Assembly: GCA_015680685.1 (NCBI GenBank)
Contig: MNCI01029340.1
Span: forward strand, 90,369 to 154,368
Origin: Gnetum montanum
Lineage: Eukaryota; Streptophyta; Gnetopsida; Gnetales; Gnetaceae
Length of the DNA stretch: 64,000 nt
Direction: 5' to 3'
A program made the position numbers and the translations under genes. The notes beneath the pieces were generated by a model. That model made no database searches, had not been told where the DNA came from, and worked only from the letters and a program-made list of their open reading frames with translations. Below are positions 21,444-34,462 of this stretch, piece after piece (position 1 is the stretch's first letter; each line of letters starts with the position of its first letter).

Positions 21444-22620
21444 TCAGACATAGTACCATTTTAGGTACAAATGATTTGTAGGATTAGCGAGCTCATTCTC
21501 ATCCATGTCAGCAAGTTTGAATGCTCCGTTATTGTACCCCTTGGTGACTAAGGCCCTTCCCAGTTGGCTAAGAATTTGTCTAGATGTTCATGGGAGGCTT
21601 TAAGGACTAAGTCTCCTTCTTTAATGGGGCACTTATGGAGATCTTTTTTGTGCCTTCTCCTCTGTTGTTTTTAGTACCATTCGATTTGATCAAGCATTCG
21701 CACACGTTCCTTCTCTACCGAGTCAAGGTCAGTGATGCATATTTCATTATTTTGACTTTCATCGAGTAGGTGGGAGAGAGCTATCTATAATGAGGGAACC
21801 TGCAACTCTAAAGGTAAAATAGCTTCAGATCCGTATACAAGGCTATATGGAGTTTTACCTATAGATGTTCGATGTGTCGTTCTGTATGCCCACAATGCGT
21901 AGACTAATTGTTCATGCCATCGTTCCTTACTCTGATTTAGCATCTTTTTGAGCACCATGATGATAGTTTTGTTTGTAGCCTCCACTTGACTATTGCACTA
22001 TGGGTAGTAAGGTGATGAAAATGCATGTTTAATGCCTAGACTTTCAAAAAAGCCTTTAGTATCTACACTGCTGAACTATGGCCCATTGTCGGTAACGATG
22101 GACATTGGAATACCAAAACGGGTCACGATATTTTCTATTATGAAAGCGCAAATGTGTTTTGAGGTGGTCTTCCTAAGGGGAATAGCTTCTACCCATTTTG
22201 TGAAGTATTTAGTATTTTTGATAATAAAGCTATGTCCGGCCAAGGATGATGGCATTACTGGTCCAATTAAGTCTAAACCCCATTTTTGGTATGGCCATGT
22301 GATTTGTGTTGTGTAATTCGTTGGGTCGCACATGTATGAGATTACCATGCCTTTGGCAAATGTCACACATTCTGACCTTGGAAATGTAATCGTATTCCAT
22401 GTGTGGCTAGTAATAGCCTAAGTGCCTAATCTTTGTTGCCATTGCTTTAGGTGCTATATGCCCTTCACAAAGTCCTTCGTGGACTTGCTCTATGATCGTT
22501 TAATGCTACTAACACACATTAGCAGAATACCTTCATAATATTTGCGACACAAGGTGTCTCCTATTAACGCGTATTGCCGAGAACGTTTCTGTATGACGTC
22601 CTTTTGAGCATTTGTCAAGT
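21444..22620 (-). pseudogene. integrase, element 2 (broken)
   Basis: The core is well preserved: KWGLDLIGPV, NTKYFTKWVEAIPLRK, IVTDNGP, VEATNKTIIMVLKKML, LVYALWAYRTTHRTS, TPYSLVYGSEAILPLELQ. It ends with LKWYYV and stop TGA at 21446-21444. The N-terminal zinc part is frame-broken near 22350-22600. The catalytic D, D and E are all visible, though not in one open frame. Confidence 0.85.
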
Positions 22621-23830
22621 GTTATGGAGGTTCGCCTCTTAGAAGGTATTCTTTTATGTCATCGTACCATTCTATCACACATGTTGTACTAACGGATGCT
22701 ATAGGAATTTCATCTAGAGTTTTAATTATAGGTTCAGCACAACCTGTTATAAAGCTAGGTAATGTGTGGTACATTTTCGGTGTCATGTTTAAGGCTACTG
22801 TAGCAAGTGCATCAGCAATTGTGTTTTCACTTCTAGGGACATGTTTTATATCCACTTCTTCTAGTTGCCTCACCAAATGTTTGGTCAAATCACAATATGG
22901 TTGCAAATGGAGAGCTTTGAATGCGTAAACCTCAGTGACTTGATTAATTACTAATTGCGAATCCCCTCAAACTACAAGGTGTGATATTCCCAAAGTTAAC
23001 ATTGCTTGAAGGCCTCTAAGAAGACCTTCGTATTCTGCCATGTTATTGGTGCAAGGAAAGGTTAAGCAGTAGGTGAAGGGTTGGATTTCTTTAGAGGGGT
23101 ATGTTAAAATGACTGCAGCACTTCCTCCTCGAGAGGTTGAAGCTCCATCGCAGTAGAGGATTGTCTCGTAGTTATCAGGTACGATGTCTATACTATTAAC
23201 ATTCTCATCTGGGAATTCGGGGTTTATTGTTGTTTGATATTGCGTCGGTGAGACGGTTAGTTGCATGACTATGGCTTGACCTTTTGTGAAAGATTGAGCA
23301 ACATAGTGCAAGTCAAACTATGCGATCATCGCTTTCCACCTAGCTAACCTATTCAACTCGTAGATGTTATTAGTGAGGGCACAGAGAACATTATCCTTGA
23401 AAATGATGTAGATCTGATTATGGAAGAGCTAATGTCGTCATTTCTTCAAGGAGAAGACATGGACGAGGCATGATTTTTCTATGTTGTTGTATCGTTGTTC
23501 ATAGGCGATTAATACATGGCTTAGGTAATATACAGGGATTTCAACTCCATCCTCACATTTTTGACAAAGCATCAATGCAATGGAGGAATCAGAAGTTTCA
23601 AGGTAGATGTAGAAAGGTTTATCACTTTGTGGAGGATAAATAGTTGGTAGTTGAGCCAACTCTTGTTTTATGCTCTCGAACGCTTCCTCGCATTTTTGAG
23701 TCCATTGGAAATGTACATTCTTTCGTAATAGATGTTGCGTGGGACTCAACTTATCCGTCAGTCTTTCGTTGAGAGGATGTTCTTGGTGGCCATCGTGCTC
23801 ACTCCTGCCAATTTAAAATGGGAGCGAAGA
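22621..23830 (-). pseudogene. RNase H plus archaeal-type RNase H, element 2; RT absent
   Basis: RNase H (KPFYIYLETSDSSIALMLCQ, YYLSHVLIAYEQRYNNIEKS) runs from about 23749. The archaeal-type domain has an intact start LYCDGAST with catalytic Asp, then TFPCTNNMAEYEGLLRGL and KHVPRSENTIADALATVAL. Upstream, the sequence reaches RLTDKLSPTQHLLRK at about 23770 and then enters array ii. No YVDD, FGLKNA or other RT motif is found, so RT has been deleted. Confidence 0.85.
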
Positions 23831-23904
23831 GACACCCCATTAGCAGGAGAATTACAAAATGTAAACAAACATAGGATAATCAACAAAATTAGAAGACGCG
23901 GGGA

Positions 23905-23998
23905 CATAGTCATGGCAATTCAAGGCCATATTGGGCCACATGGCAGTTTAAGGCCATATTGGGCCATATGGCAATTTAAGGCCATACTAAGCCATTAA
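23905..23998 (-). repeat. punctuation array ii, element 2
   Basis: Three units, on + GGCAGTTTAAGGCCATATTGGGCC and variants with a 30-32 bp period. On the sense strand this is GGCCCAATATGGCCTTAAACTG, matching arrays ii of elements 1 and 4 in position and orientation. Confidence 0.75.
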
Positions 23999-26012
23999 TG
24001 TTGACTTGTCATTTGGATTGAGTATATGCACTATTTTTAAATTTTAAATTTTGACTTTTAAATTTTAAATTTTTAAGTGAACAATAAGATTGTGGGGATT
24101 TTAAATTTTTATAAATTTTACCCCGTTTCTAAATGTTTATATATGCTTATATGTATTTTTTGTGTTGATTTTCTATACTTTTCTCCTCTTCTCCATAAGA
24201 ATTTTTGGGCCTCATCTCGAGAGGCTGGAATGACAAGGAATATTAGGCAAGTACAAGGAAAACATGTAACCATAGTGACGTAACATTAAAATAAGAAAAG
24301 AAAATAGAATAAAAGGCCATAAATTAAATAAATTAAATTACATAGAACTTATAAGAGGTTAGAAAAGGGAGTTTTTGAAGTATTAGGCATCATTTCTATC
24401 ACCGTGAGTCGCTGGAAATTTAAATGATAGGTTGAACAATGTTAGCCAAGGCATTAGCGTCAACATCAACATGAGCAAGCATGGAGGGGAGGGACTGAGG
24501 AAAGGCAAGCTGGAGTAAAGGAAAGAGGCAAGCAGATCTAACGTTCATCAAGGAGAGTGAAGGCCTTCTTCAATGTCTCCCCCAAGCCAAGATCCCAACA
24601 TGGAAGAAGGCTCTGCATAAGCAAGTTTCTTTCTCCCCTATTTTCCTCTAGCAGCATTACCTAGGGTAAGAATTTATGGTTGTGATTTTGGGATTTTTGG
24701 GTTTTGGGATTGTAATTTTGAGTGAACGCGAGTTTGGGGCGCAAGTGGGTGGGTTGGGTTTTTGGTTTCCTTGGTGTTCTAGCTGTAGGGTTTCTAGTTT
24801 TCTTGGGGTTTCTAGGCCATAGGGGGTTACCGTGAATGTGGGGAAGACTAATTTTTCATTTACCTATCACGTGAGATATGTTATTGGGAAGCTTCAACAT
24901 TAATCATTGTCATGGTTGCTAGCATCTTGGGTAGCGTAAGCTGCAAACAAGGGGTTCCAGGGGAGGGCAACATGAGCTGCGAATTTGGGCTTTTGGGGCT
25001 TTCTTGGGCATCTCAGGTAGCAAGGTTTTGGGCTTCCTGTAGCATGAGCATCTTTAACCTCCTTGACAGCATGACTATCAACAGGAAGGTTAGCACGAGC
25101 TTGGTGTTTCCTTTGTTCTATCATCTTGCATTGTGAGCCTCCTGCCCTTCTCGATAGTGTGCTTATTTTACCCTCTTTGGGTTGCGTTGCATGACTATCT
25201 TACCCTCTGTGGACTGTGTGACTGGAAATTTTAGCGTGACTACACATTTTGTATTTTTGGAAAGGCCCAGCATGACTTGTAAATTTTTGGTTTTCTTCCC
25301 AAGGCAGTGTGACTTGTAAATCTTTGGTTTTCAGTCTCTGGGCAACGTGAGTGTATATTTTTAGCCTTAGGCAAGACAGCGTGACTGCAAATTTTTGAGT
25401 TTTTTTAGCAAGGCTTTTTTCAAGCAGGACATAGTCAACATGAATGTGGGCAGGATTTTTGTGGAAAGTTGCAGTTCTAGCATGAGCTAGAATGTGGGAC
25501 ACTAGGATGAGTGTTGAAGGGAAGACCCACCGTGACTTGCTGGTGGAAAGCGTAGCGTGACTTGCTAGTGGGATGGGAAGGCCTAGCGTGACTTGCTAGT
25601 GGCTTGCTTGTAGGACCCAACGTGACTTGGTTTTGGAGATGCTAAAGATACCCAACATGAGCTGTAANTCTTGCAGGACCCAACGTGACTTGGTTTTGGA
25701 GATGCTAAAGATACCCAACATGAGCTGTAATGTGAAGATGTGCATTGCTACTGGGTGCCCATTATTTGCTAGTTTCATATTTATATCTTTTATTTATTTT
25801 CCTAAGTGTTTATGTTCTGCATTTTTATGTGGGTTTATCGTGGCATGGATTCCAATGTATCCCAGTGAGTGTCAAATACACTAAATAGATATTGGTGTTC
25901 TTATCTTATGGGGTGCGATATTTGTTTATCTGATTTGTTGGTTTTATGTGATGTTGATCTATTGTTAGTTCTTGAATTTTTTTACTTCCCCAACATTTTA
26001 GTTGTATGCAAG
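23999..26012 (+). other. 5' region of the element 2 antisense gene, with AGCGTGACTTG repeats
   Basis: Exon 1 of the antisense gene should lie here but was not identified. AT-rich low-complexity sequence fills 24000-24350. From about 24960 to 25740 the words AGCGTGACTTG(C/T) and GCATGA recur at irregular spacing. The N at 25668 sits between two copies of a segment of about 57 bp (25611-25731), probably an assembly artefact. Confidence 0.5.
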
Positions 26013-29000
26013 GGACCTAAATCTTCTCTCCTCGTCATTGAGCTTGTTGGTGTACTTGCTTGGTTTGGCCCCTTTGGGCCAGACACACCTCCGTATGACA
26101 TGCGAATCAAGCCCCATGTAATATGGTTCCATCCCGGTGCTAGTTCGTTCTTGTCATTTATACTGCAAAATTTCAGTGTTGTTATATGGTCTCATGTAAG
26201 TGAACAGATGGCTCGTGATATTATTGAGACTGTGCTTCCCAAGTCTACACAATACATGCTAGCCTTTATCACTGATATTGATGAGGGACTTTTTAGAATT
26301 GAGGGAAGCCCTACTAAGGCTCCTAGATCCACTTGTCCTTTGACTCATGTGTGGGAACTTCCTGCTTGTAGTCATTACAACAGTAGCAACACACTTTTCT
26401 TAGCCCTCCGTGTGCATACTTTATTTTAGAACCCACCCGGGATAGTATATAAAGTGGACAGGTATGCTCCTTTGTGTCTTACTTTAACTTGTGATTTCTT
26501 TTTAATTTTATGTCATCATCTAAATGTGAATGTTTTTTTCCTATGTAGACCCCATTTTGATGAACATAGGATGTGCGATGATGACAGTGGACTTGCTTTA
26601 ATGCATGCAATGCTAAAGACATTTATGGTAGGCCCCATTCTTCATGTCGTAGTGTTGGACCAGATAAAGATGCCCCTTGTTGACTCCCATAGGCAATTTT
26701 CAAGAGCCTTTGAGCATTGCCATGCTCTCGGTTGGTTACATAAGGATTGGTATCCTAATGGGCTAATTCTTCCTCAAAGGATTGATCCTGCACCCACCTC
26801 ACCTTCACTAGTCACAGATGGTAAGTGACCACACCTTAGACTCCATTTTCCTTTTTTGTTACATCATTGTGTGTCATGTTGCTCTTCCAACTTTTTGCTC
26901 TATGTTTTTCTTTTACAGCAGCCATCCCCCCCGAACAAGTTACGATCACTACAGGGCGTACTAAGGCTATGATTTTTACAAAGTATGGGGAGGTAGAGTA
27001 ATCACAAAAATGGTTACAGAAGCAAGCTTCTAATTTGATTATCAGTTGCCTTCCCCAAGTTGGTTTGATGGACCTATTTATAGCCTTGACTCTTAGCATT
27101 TTGACTACTAAGATGGTTACAATTGTTGAATCTTTTAGTGGTGATGCTTCTCGTTTTACCAAATGGGTTTGGGGAGTAAAGGTATCATCCCACCTAACCA
27201 CTAAGTTTCTTTCTAATCTTTTTGGCGTTCCCATGAATGGTGCCACTGTAGCCATAGACAAAGCAACTAAATACAGGTAGGTCATAAGGGAGCTTGAGCA
27301 ATGGTTAGGTGTGTCTAAGGGCCCTAAGGAATTTTCCATGCGAGAGGATACCCAATCGATGGAAGTGAACTTTTTGTATCCTTTCTTTTGGGCACGGGCG
27401 TTTCCCAAATCTCTTTCTCAAGGGAGAAACCCTGGGATCAAGTCTGTGCATGTGATGCTTGCAGTTTTGGAGACAAGCATGTAATACAATTGGGCACAAT
27501 TTCTAGGATCTGGCCTTCATGGGGAAATCATTAGATTACGTTCAAGCATCCATGCAAAATCCCACTTCACCTTTTCCTTCTTCGCGGGGTACCTGCGTAG
27601 GTTCACTGAATTCCTAGTAGTTCATGAGGATAACCACTACATTTTGAGAGACCATTCGCAACTATCCCGCCCTTGGATTTGCCACTTATATAGCACCACT
27701 AGATCCTAGGACTTGCTAAAAGACATTGAGGAATCCGTATCAGTTACTAGTGGAGGTGTGGCTAGCCGTTCTCATCATTCCCATGACAGCTTGGGATTGG
27801 AACTGCCTAGGCTACACGCATCTATTAAAAGGGCTGAACGCTTGATTGGTGAGACTATTGGAAAGTCCAAGGCAAAGGTGAAAAGTAAAGAATTCCCTAG
27901 GGAGTCTACTCCATATGTGATACCCCCAAGGGCAAAGAAGATTCGGTTTATACTACCAGTGGAGGGTAAGTGCTTTTTTTCATTGTCATATATTTTCTTT
28001 TTTGGTTTATACGCTATTGGATGTACCTATGTGCTATATCATACTAACTTTAAGGTTCTAGTGTTATTTCAGAGGAAAGTTCGGAGAAGGAGAGAGATGT
28101 TATGGCTCCGATACCTAAGGAGGAAGGAAAAGAAAAGGAAGAAGCAATTGAGGAAGGAGAAATTCTTGCCCCACAAGAGGAGGAAATTCTTGCATCCAAG
28201 GCCTATGTGTGAACGAAGCTTGTGGAGGCCTTGGATGCACTTAGGCATTCAAGTGATGAAAGGGATATCCTTAATGGTTTCTTTGACAGATCCTTGCAAC
28301 TTGGTGATCCACCCAAGCTAGACAACGAAGGTCTTTTTGGTATGTTCCTCTTTAGCTCAATCTATATTCTGTGTCTTTTGATTTTTATGTGTTGTTCTTG
28401 ATTATTTTGACTATTTTGGAGTAGATGCTAAAATTCCTGAGGCACCTATATCTTGGGAAGCGGTGTCAGGATCATAGGTTCCAATTGAAGAAACCTCCCC
28501 TACTCGTCCTGCATCAACTGACCCATTAAGGCTATGGCTTGAGATGCCTAGAAAAATGGACTTTGTTACAGGCATTGTTAATGAGGTGGTCACCCACTTA
28601 CAAGAATCTCATCCAGAACTAGGTGTGTGTACATTACATGTCATGCTAAGTGTCTGGTTTTACTATATTTCTTTGTGTTTATTTTTTATCATGATTAATT
28701 TATGTATGCACCTGTAGGCACCAAACTCCAATGGGATCCTTCTGAAGCTACCCACATTGATGCTATCCCTAAATTGCCAGGGGATATTGAGCAAGTCCCA
28801 AGAAATATTTACAATGTGGTTTCTGGTTACGTCATACAGAATTCCAAGACAGTTTGGAATTTAAGGTGTTCGACTGAGTATCTATGGTATGAGGTTCACA
28901 CACTGAAGGAGATACTAGAAAAAGAGAGAGAGGAGAAAAGGGATCTCCAATCCCTTTATGACTTTGTTGCCACTAGGTTATCTGGTGATAGCACATGGCG

Positions 29001-29717
29001 CTCATCCGAAATCACCTACGCATGTTATTGGACGATTTTGAATAGTAAAGTGCAAGCTACATGGGACTTAGCAGAACAAAGAGCACAGATAGATTTGTTG
29101 AACAAGAAATGTTAGGATTGGAAATCCTTCGCTGCCAAAGTACAGAAGTGGGGCCAAGACCAAAAGGACCACAAGCATCAGTACAAGAAATGGTTGAAGG
29201 AGGAGTCAATTGAACATCACCGGATGGAGATGTTCATTGATGGGTTAGGTTTGTGGTCTACTTATGATAAGTTTGCTGAGTGCACCGAGGTGGAGGGATC
29301 TCCTGAGAGAACAATTACCACCACCTTTGGGGAGGCTGCAACAGGCATGTTCTCTCATGAGTGTCCTACTTGGACCCTGGTGGACAATGGCAAAACACTC
29401 ACTGGCATTAACCTTGGCTTGGAAAAGGATTGGGAAAATGTGCCTCGAGAAGGAGATTCTATGGCATTTGGAGACCAACTTGGGACATTCCTCACTTGTG
29501 AGTGTTTTATTGTGGCATTTATTTTTTGTATGGTTTTATTGTTTTCATTGTTAGTGTTACTATTTTTTCTAATTTCTGTATTTATGATTTGCTTTACTAC
29601 ACTTACCTATTTTTTTTTTCTATTTTCTATTTGTAGGGACATGTTAATGATGGAGTTGGCCCTAGTGGAGCAGGAGCGGATGATGAAGAGGATCTTGGAG
29701 ATCAACCCTATCCATGA
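26013..29717 (+). pseudogene. antisense multi-exon gene with FCP1-like pseudophosphatase domain, element 2
   Basis: Best preserved copy. Predicted exons: 26013-26461, 26549-26820, 26919-27965, 28073-28339, 28425-28622, 28718-29497, 29637-29717, each with GT...AG introns of 85-139 bp. The first listed exon encodes SLLVIELVGVLAWFG, then ASSFLSFILQNFSVVIWS, and YNSSNTLFLALRV...NPPG. This is the order of FCP1/SCP-type HAD domains, with the DxD motif reading ExV and the DD motif absent. Next come LPQVGLMDLFIALTLSI and NLFGVPMNGATV (unrecognised), an acidic linker (KEEGKEKEEAIEEGE), a coiled coil (EILEKEREEKRDLQS) and an acidic tail. Few stops occur (near 26999, 27481 and 29113). A one-base phase error exists at the last junction. 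Confidence 0.75.
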
Positions 29718-30089
29718 GCTTTGCATTAGTCAAACTTAAGCTATTAAGTGTTTTTAGATTTTTGGATGTTTGGTAGAATGTATAAAGACTGATGTAATGA
29801 CCTGGATTTAATTGTGGTATAAAATGGTTGCATTCCTTCGTTACTTTGATGTTCCATGTATTTATATATTTTTTGTTATTTTTCATGTTTTTCATTGTTT
29901 TTTTCTTATTTTCTCAGGTATATTGTGAACATATGCATGCAACTAAATGTAACATAAATTTCTAAAATCTAAAGCGAAATATAAGGTAAATATTTGAAAG
30001 AGAAGGCAATCACCATGCATGAATCTAAATTGTAACTTGTAACTTGTAAATGAAAATTCAATGTAAAATGATGGGAGTTCATGAATCTG

Positions 30090-30420
30090 CATCTTGTTGA
30101 CTCTAGTTTAAAGCCATTTCAGGTTGGGTACATCAGTTTAAAGTCATGATGGACTATTGCATCTATTGTTAAAGAAAGAAGGATTACTAGTTTTATGCCA
30201 TGGTGGGCTAAAGGTAGTAATGTTTTCAGAAAGTTTTAAATAGAACCAGCCATTTCTGATCGTGGCTAGTTTAATGTCATTGCAGACGTTTGTTGGCAGT
30301 TTAACGTCATACCTAACGATCTATAGTTTAACGCCATTTCAGACATTTGTAGTTTAACATCATTTCGGACATTTGTAGTTTAATGTCATTTTGGACATCT
30401 GTTAGTTAGTTCTGTTTGTT
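30090..30420 (-). repeat. punctuation array i, element 2
   Basis: Eight units, on + TAGTTTAACGTCATTTCGGAC and variants; sense strand GTCCGAAATGACGTTAAACTA. It lies between the protease end and the 3' end of the antisense gene, as in elements 1 and 4. The 29718-30089 interval before it is AT-rich with nothing recognisable. Confidence 0.8.
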
Positions 30421-31100
30421 GAGTTGCTTGTTGATCCTTTGTAGCTTAACATGTGGGGTTGGGAATGTGGGTAAGATCTTATACTCATCTTCCCCTTCAT
30501 CGGTGATATCGAAGGGTAATTTTGACCAAGAGACATTAGTAGGGATGGCGCCTATGTTTGTATTGTTTGGTGTTTCCTTAGTTTCAATAGGATTCGGAGT
30601 TAACGTTGGATTTATGTTTTGAAGTATGCTCATGGTTATTTGCTTAGGCTCAACGAACTAAATTTCTAACTCTTGATCTACTCTAGGGTGTGAGGAAGTA
30701 GGTGGTACTATTGCATCCCCATATATGATGATCTCACCACCCTTGTAAGGTAGGTGGACCTCCTGATGGATTGGGAAGGATATGGCTTTAAGTTGAGCTA
30801 GCCAAGGATGTCCTAGGATCAGATTAAATCTTGGCATTTCATCGACCACTATGAATTTAGCTAATGTGGGGAATTGATCCCCAGCTATGAAATCTAAAGT
30901 AACCATACCTTTCACCCCAACATGGGAACCACTGAAGGATTTTAGGAAAGAAGTTGTCATGGGCTGTATTTGTTCAGTAAGTCCTGGTTTTTCAATAATA
31001 GGAAAAGGTATTACATTGGTCACTACACCATCATCGACATGCACCCTACATATCTTGAAATGATTAACCTATATCGTTATGAACATAGGGGTTGTAGTAA
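30421..31100 (-). pseudogene. aspartic protease, element 2
   Basis: Active-site segment HVDDGVVTNVIPFPIIEK, then FIAGDQFPTLAKFIVVDEM, and FNLILGHPWLAQLKAIS. The frame is open from 31044 to 30658, then a TAG is followed by a further open stretch (SILQNINPTLTPNP) to about 30406. The VDDG loop matches element 1. A splice donor comparable to element 1 was not identified. Confidence 0.8.
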
Positions 31101-34100
31101 CTTCTCCTGCTTTCTCATCTAGCTTAATGTCCTTAGCACGAAACTCTAGGGATGTGGTCTTTGATTCCTGAGGCTACGCAGACAATACTGCATGAATGGA
31201 TGTTTCATCTGCAGGAAGGTCCTCACTAACAGGGATCAAATTCAACATACGCACGAGAGCTTCTCGATGTATTGGTGAAGTCATTACTAGATCATACAGG
31301 CTTAAAGAAGTATTCTTTTGTTTCAAAGCTTGTGTGACCTGGGTCAACCCACTCGCTAGGTCTTTACCATTTGGGGCACCCTTGTCTGTAGAGATTTGGT
31401 CCATTTGACCCAGCATTCATATTTCTCGTGGAGGGGTTTTTATGTTAGTATCTGAGGATGTTGGGTTTGGGACATGACTCATGACATTATCCTCATTTTG
31501 ATGACTTGTACTAGGCTCATTAATGGGTGACCCATGGGAATAGGGTTTAGCGGTGTTGGATTTGGTGGTCCCAATTTTTGTTGATGGTTTTCTCTTTCCA
31601 AGCGCTCTCTTGTTAGTCTATCAGCAAGACGTTCTTGTAGAGGTCACGGGGGAATGGAGGTGGGTTGTGTATCAGGGTGGTTTGGCACTCGAATCACAAA
31701 GGGAATGGATTGGTTTTTAGATGGTGTGGTTGTGGCTGCAACAGAAGGAGGTACATGGATAACGAATGGTTTTGGTGGTGTGGGGGATGTGCGCATGATG
31801 AAAGGGGTTTGATATGTTGGGGTAGGTGTGTTTTCTAAAGGCCTATGAATCACAAAAGGTTTTCATGGAACATCTTGTCTATCTTCCACATGGATAGTAT
31901 TAATCACATATGGTGCATCATTGGTATTCAGAGGATCCTTGTAGACCCCCATGGATTGGCTTTGGGGTCTTACTGGATTTGCCTTGTCAAATACTACTTC
32001 ACCCCTATCAATCATGTGTTGTATATCTTGTTTCAACATAAAGTAGTAATCAGTTCCATGATCACACCGTTGGTGATATTCACAAAACCTATCCAACCTA
32101 AAGCCCTTTGAAATGGGGGGTTCGTTGGCTGTTTCTAAGGTTAGGTTCTTGGCAAATTCACAAAATCGATCATGTCTTTGAGAGGCCGTAGGAGATATTT
32201 GTTTGTGTTGAATTAGCTTGGCCTTTAGAAGTTGATCAAGTAATTGTGAAGGCTTCATCAGCAATGGTGTGTATTGAGTGGGATCTTTTCTTTCGAATGT
32301 ATAGGCATGACCTATATTTTTGTTTCTATTTGAGGAATTTTTGGGTGTAGGAGTGGGTGTGGTTCTTTCATAGCTGTTTGGGATAGTAGGTTGTTTTTCT
32401 TTTTGTCCTAGATGACTAGGTCAGGCTATTTCGGCCACTGTTGCTACCATTGTTTTGGATTTATCTTTTCTCATATGTTGGCTCCTAAATGTTAAGTAGG
32501 CTGGTTCATTACTCATTTGTGCTACTTCTTCTATATCTTTGATTTGCATGAATGCTTGGGTCAATGTGCGAGCTTTCAAATAGTAAATATTTAACTTAAT
32601 AAAGTCATTCACAGCTGCCTTAAGGATGGTAAGAAGATATGTTTCAGGGATGGGTTCATGAAGTTCATTCAAGGCTACACTCCACCTTTGGATAAATTTC
32701 TATGCTGGCTCAAGCGGCACTTGCTTAATTTGGATCAAGCTATCTAATGTAGCCTCGGGCTTTAGATTGTATTTGAAATGGGTGACAAACTAGTGCAACA
32801 AATCGTCTAGAGAAGATATGGAGTTATGGGGTAAGGCTCAGTACCAATCTAAGGCTTTTCTAGTTAAAGACATAGCAAATACACACAAAATTACATGGGG
32901 CCATGCCTGAAGCAAAAGAAATTCTGTTCAAAATGTTACTAGGTGGGCATTTGGGTCTCCCTTTCCATTGTACTTGGTTAGCTAGGGTAATGAGACTCCC
33001 TTTGGCAAGGTTAAAGGTGGAACTAAGGGGTCAATTGGATCATCTTGATAGAAATCTGGTACCTTGACTTCCTCAGTGTTCATAGTTTTAAGGCATTTTT
33101 ATTCTTCTACTAATGAGTGCATCATTTTTTGTGTGTTTGCCCATTCTTGGGTGGTAGGCAGACCAATGGATTGAGCAGATTGTGGCTAATAATGGTTTAA
33201 TTGTTGCATTGTTTGTGGAAAGAGAGGTTGTTGGGCTGACGTTTGTTATGGTGGGATAGTATTTGGGACTGAGACTACAGCCTGTGGAACTCACTGCCCA
33301 GCCACAGGTTGTGAAGTAACACCCTGAACATGTTGGGTTGGAGTAATCAATGGTGCTCTATGGATCTGCACCTATGGTATGTAATGGGTGGATATGGAAG
33401 CTAGTATGACTGATGGCATTCCAATTACTTGAGATTGAAAGATTAACCCTACATTAGTTTGGGGAGGGAGTTGTTGGGACTGTACTTGTGGGGGTACGAT
33501 GGAAGTGGACGCATCAGACTGAATATTATTGAGCACAGAGAAGATAGGAATGGAAGTAGGTACCTCTTGTCAGGAAACTGGTGCTCGAGTGTTTGCAAAT
33601 AAAGGGGGAAGCATAGTTTCTTCTAGGAAATGGTGGAATAATGGGTTTGTATAGGCATGGGAACTGACGGTGTGGTAGGAATCTCCATGTTCAGATTGGG
33701 CTGCAAAGTGATCTTCCTCATCTTGAGGCTCTATTGGAGGTAGCTGTAAGGCTTGACTTCTTGCCATAAGAAGCTAGGATATGAGTTTATGATAGTTTTC
33801 AGATAGCAGGATTATGTCAAATTCTGAAGGGATGAACTCACATTCTCCTTTGTGGATAAATTCATATTCTCACTTTGCTTCCCTCTCTATACGGTCGATA
33901 GGTAGGTTGGCTTAGATCTTGACACAGATAAAGTTATACTCTTAGAGTGTAAGAGTAGCATAAGTAGGGCCTTTTCCCTATAGCCTGAGTGACTGGAACG
34001 TAGGGCCTTAGGGATTTATCAATTCAGTAATAGTTATGGATTCCATAGCAATCACAGGGTTTGAGGTTTCGGCCCCAAAGTCCGAGATCGGCATCGTTAC

Positions 34101-34125
34101 CAGGTTAATTTGGGAGGATTCCATA
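31101..34125 (-). pseudogene. gag: gag polyprotein, element 2 (broken)
   Basis: The ATG at 34125-34123 (MESSQINLVTMPISDFG) lies about 310 bases inside the primer site, in the position of the gag starts of elements 1 and 4. Downstream pieces include MARSQALQLPPIEPQDEEDH (33767), a capsid-type stretch (ETYLLTILKAAVNDFIKLN, 32672-32421), a zinc-knuckle-like CEYHQRCDHGTDYYF near 32080 and the conserved linker SLYDLVMTSPIHREAL (about 31310). Many TAG stops interrupt it. Confidence 0.75.
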
Positions 34126-34432
34126 ATGAACGTGAGTGAACTAAGCTAGACAATTTGAATGTGGGCAACATGAGAAATTTGAATGTGAATTGAGCATTAG
34201 CATCCACAGCGTGACTAACAACGTCTGCAACAGTGTGACCAACACCGTGACCAACTGCAGCGTAGTGTGACTAATAGGGAGACTGACAGAGACAGGATGG
34301 GTAAGTTAATCTGGCATTTGTAACCTAACTAGATAATCTAGGCTTTAGTTTTAGTAGTTTTTCTATGCCGCGTTTGGATAGGTAGTGGGATCAACGTTTG
34401 GGATCGATGTTTTAACAAACAACCAACAAGTC

Positions 34433-34451
34433 GGCCCTCCTTCTAGCGCCA
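34433..34451 (-). other. primer-binding site of element 2
   Basis: On the minus strand TGGCGCTAGAAGGAGGGCC, identical to element 1, twelve bases inside the LTR end. The shared primer ties the two families together despite unrelated LTRs. Confidence 0.8.
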
Positions 34452-34462
34452 ATTTACTATAC

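Noticed and set aside
26013-29717. A host protein-coding gene with introns
   Set aside because: The same exon structure recurs at the same place in elements 1 and 4, so it belongs to the retroelement family.
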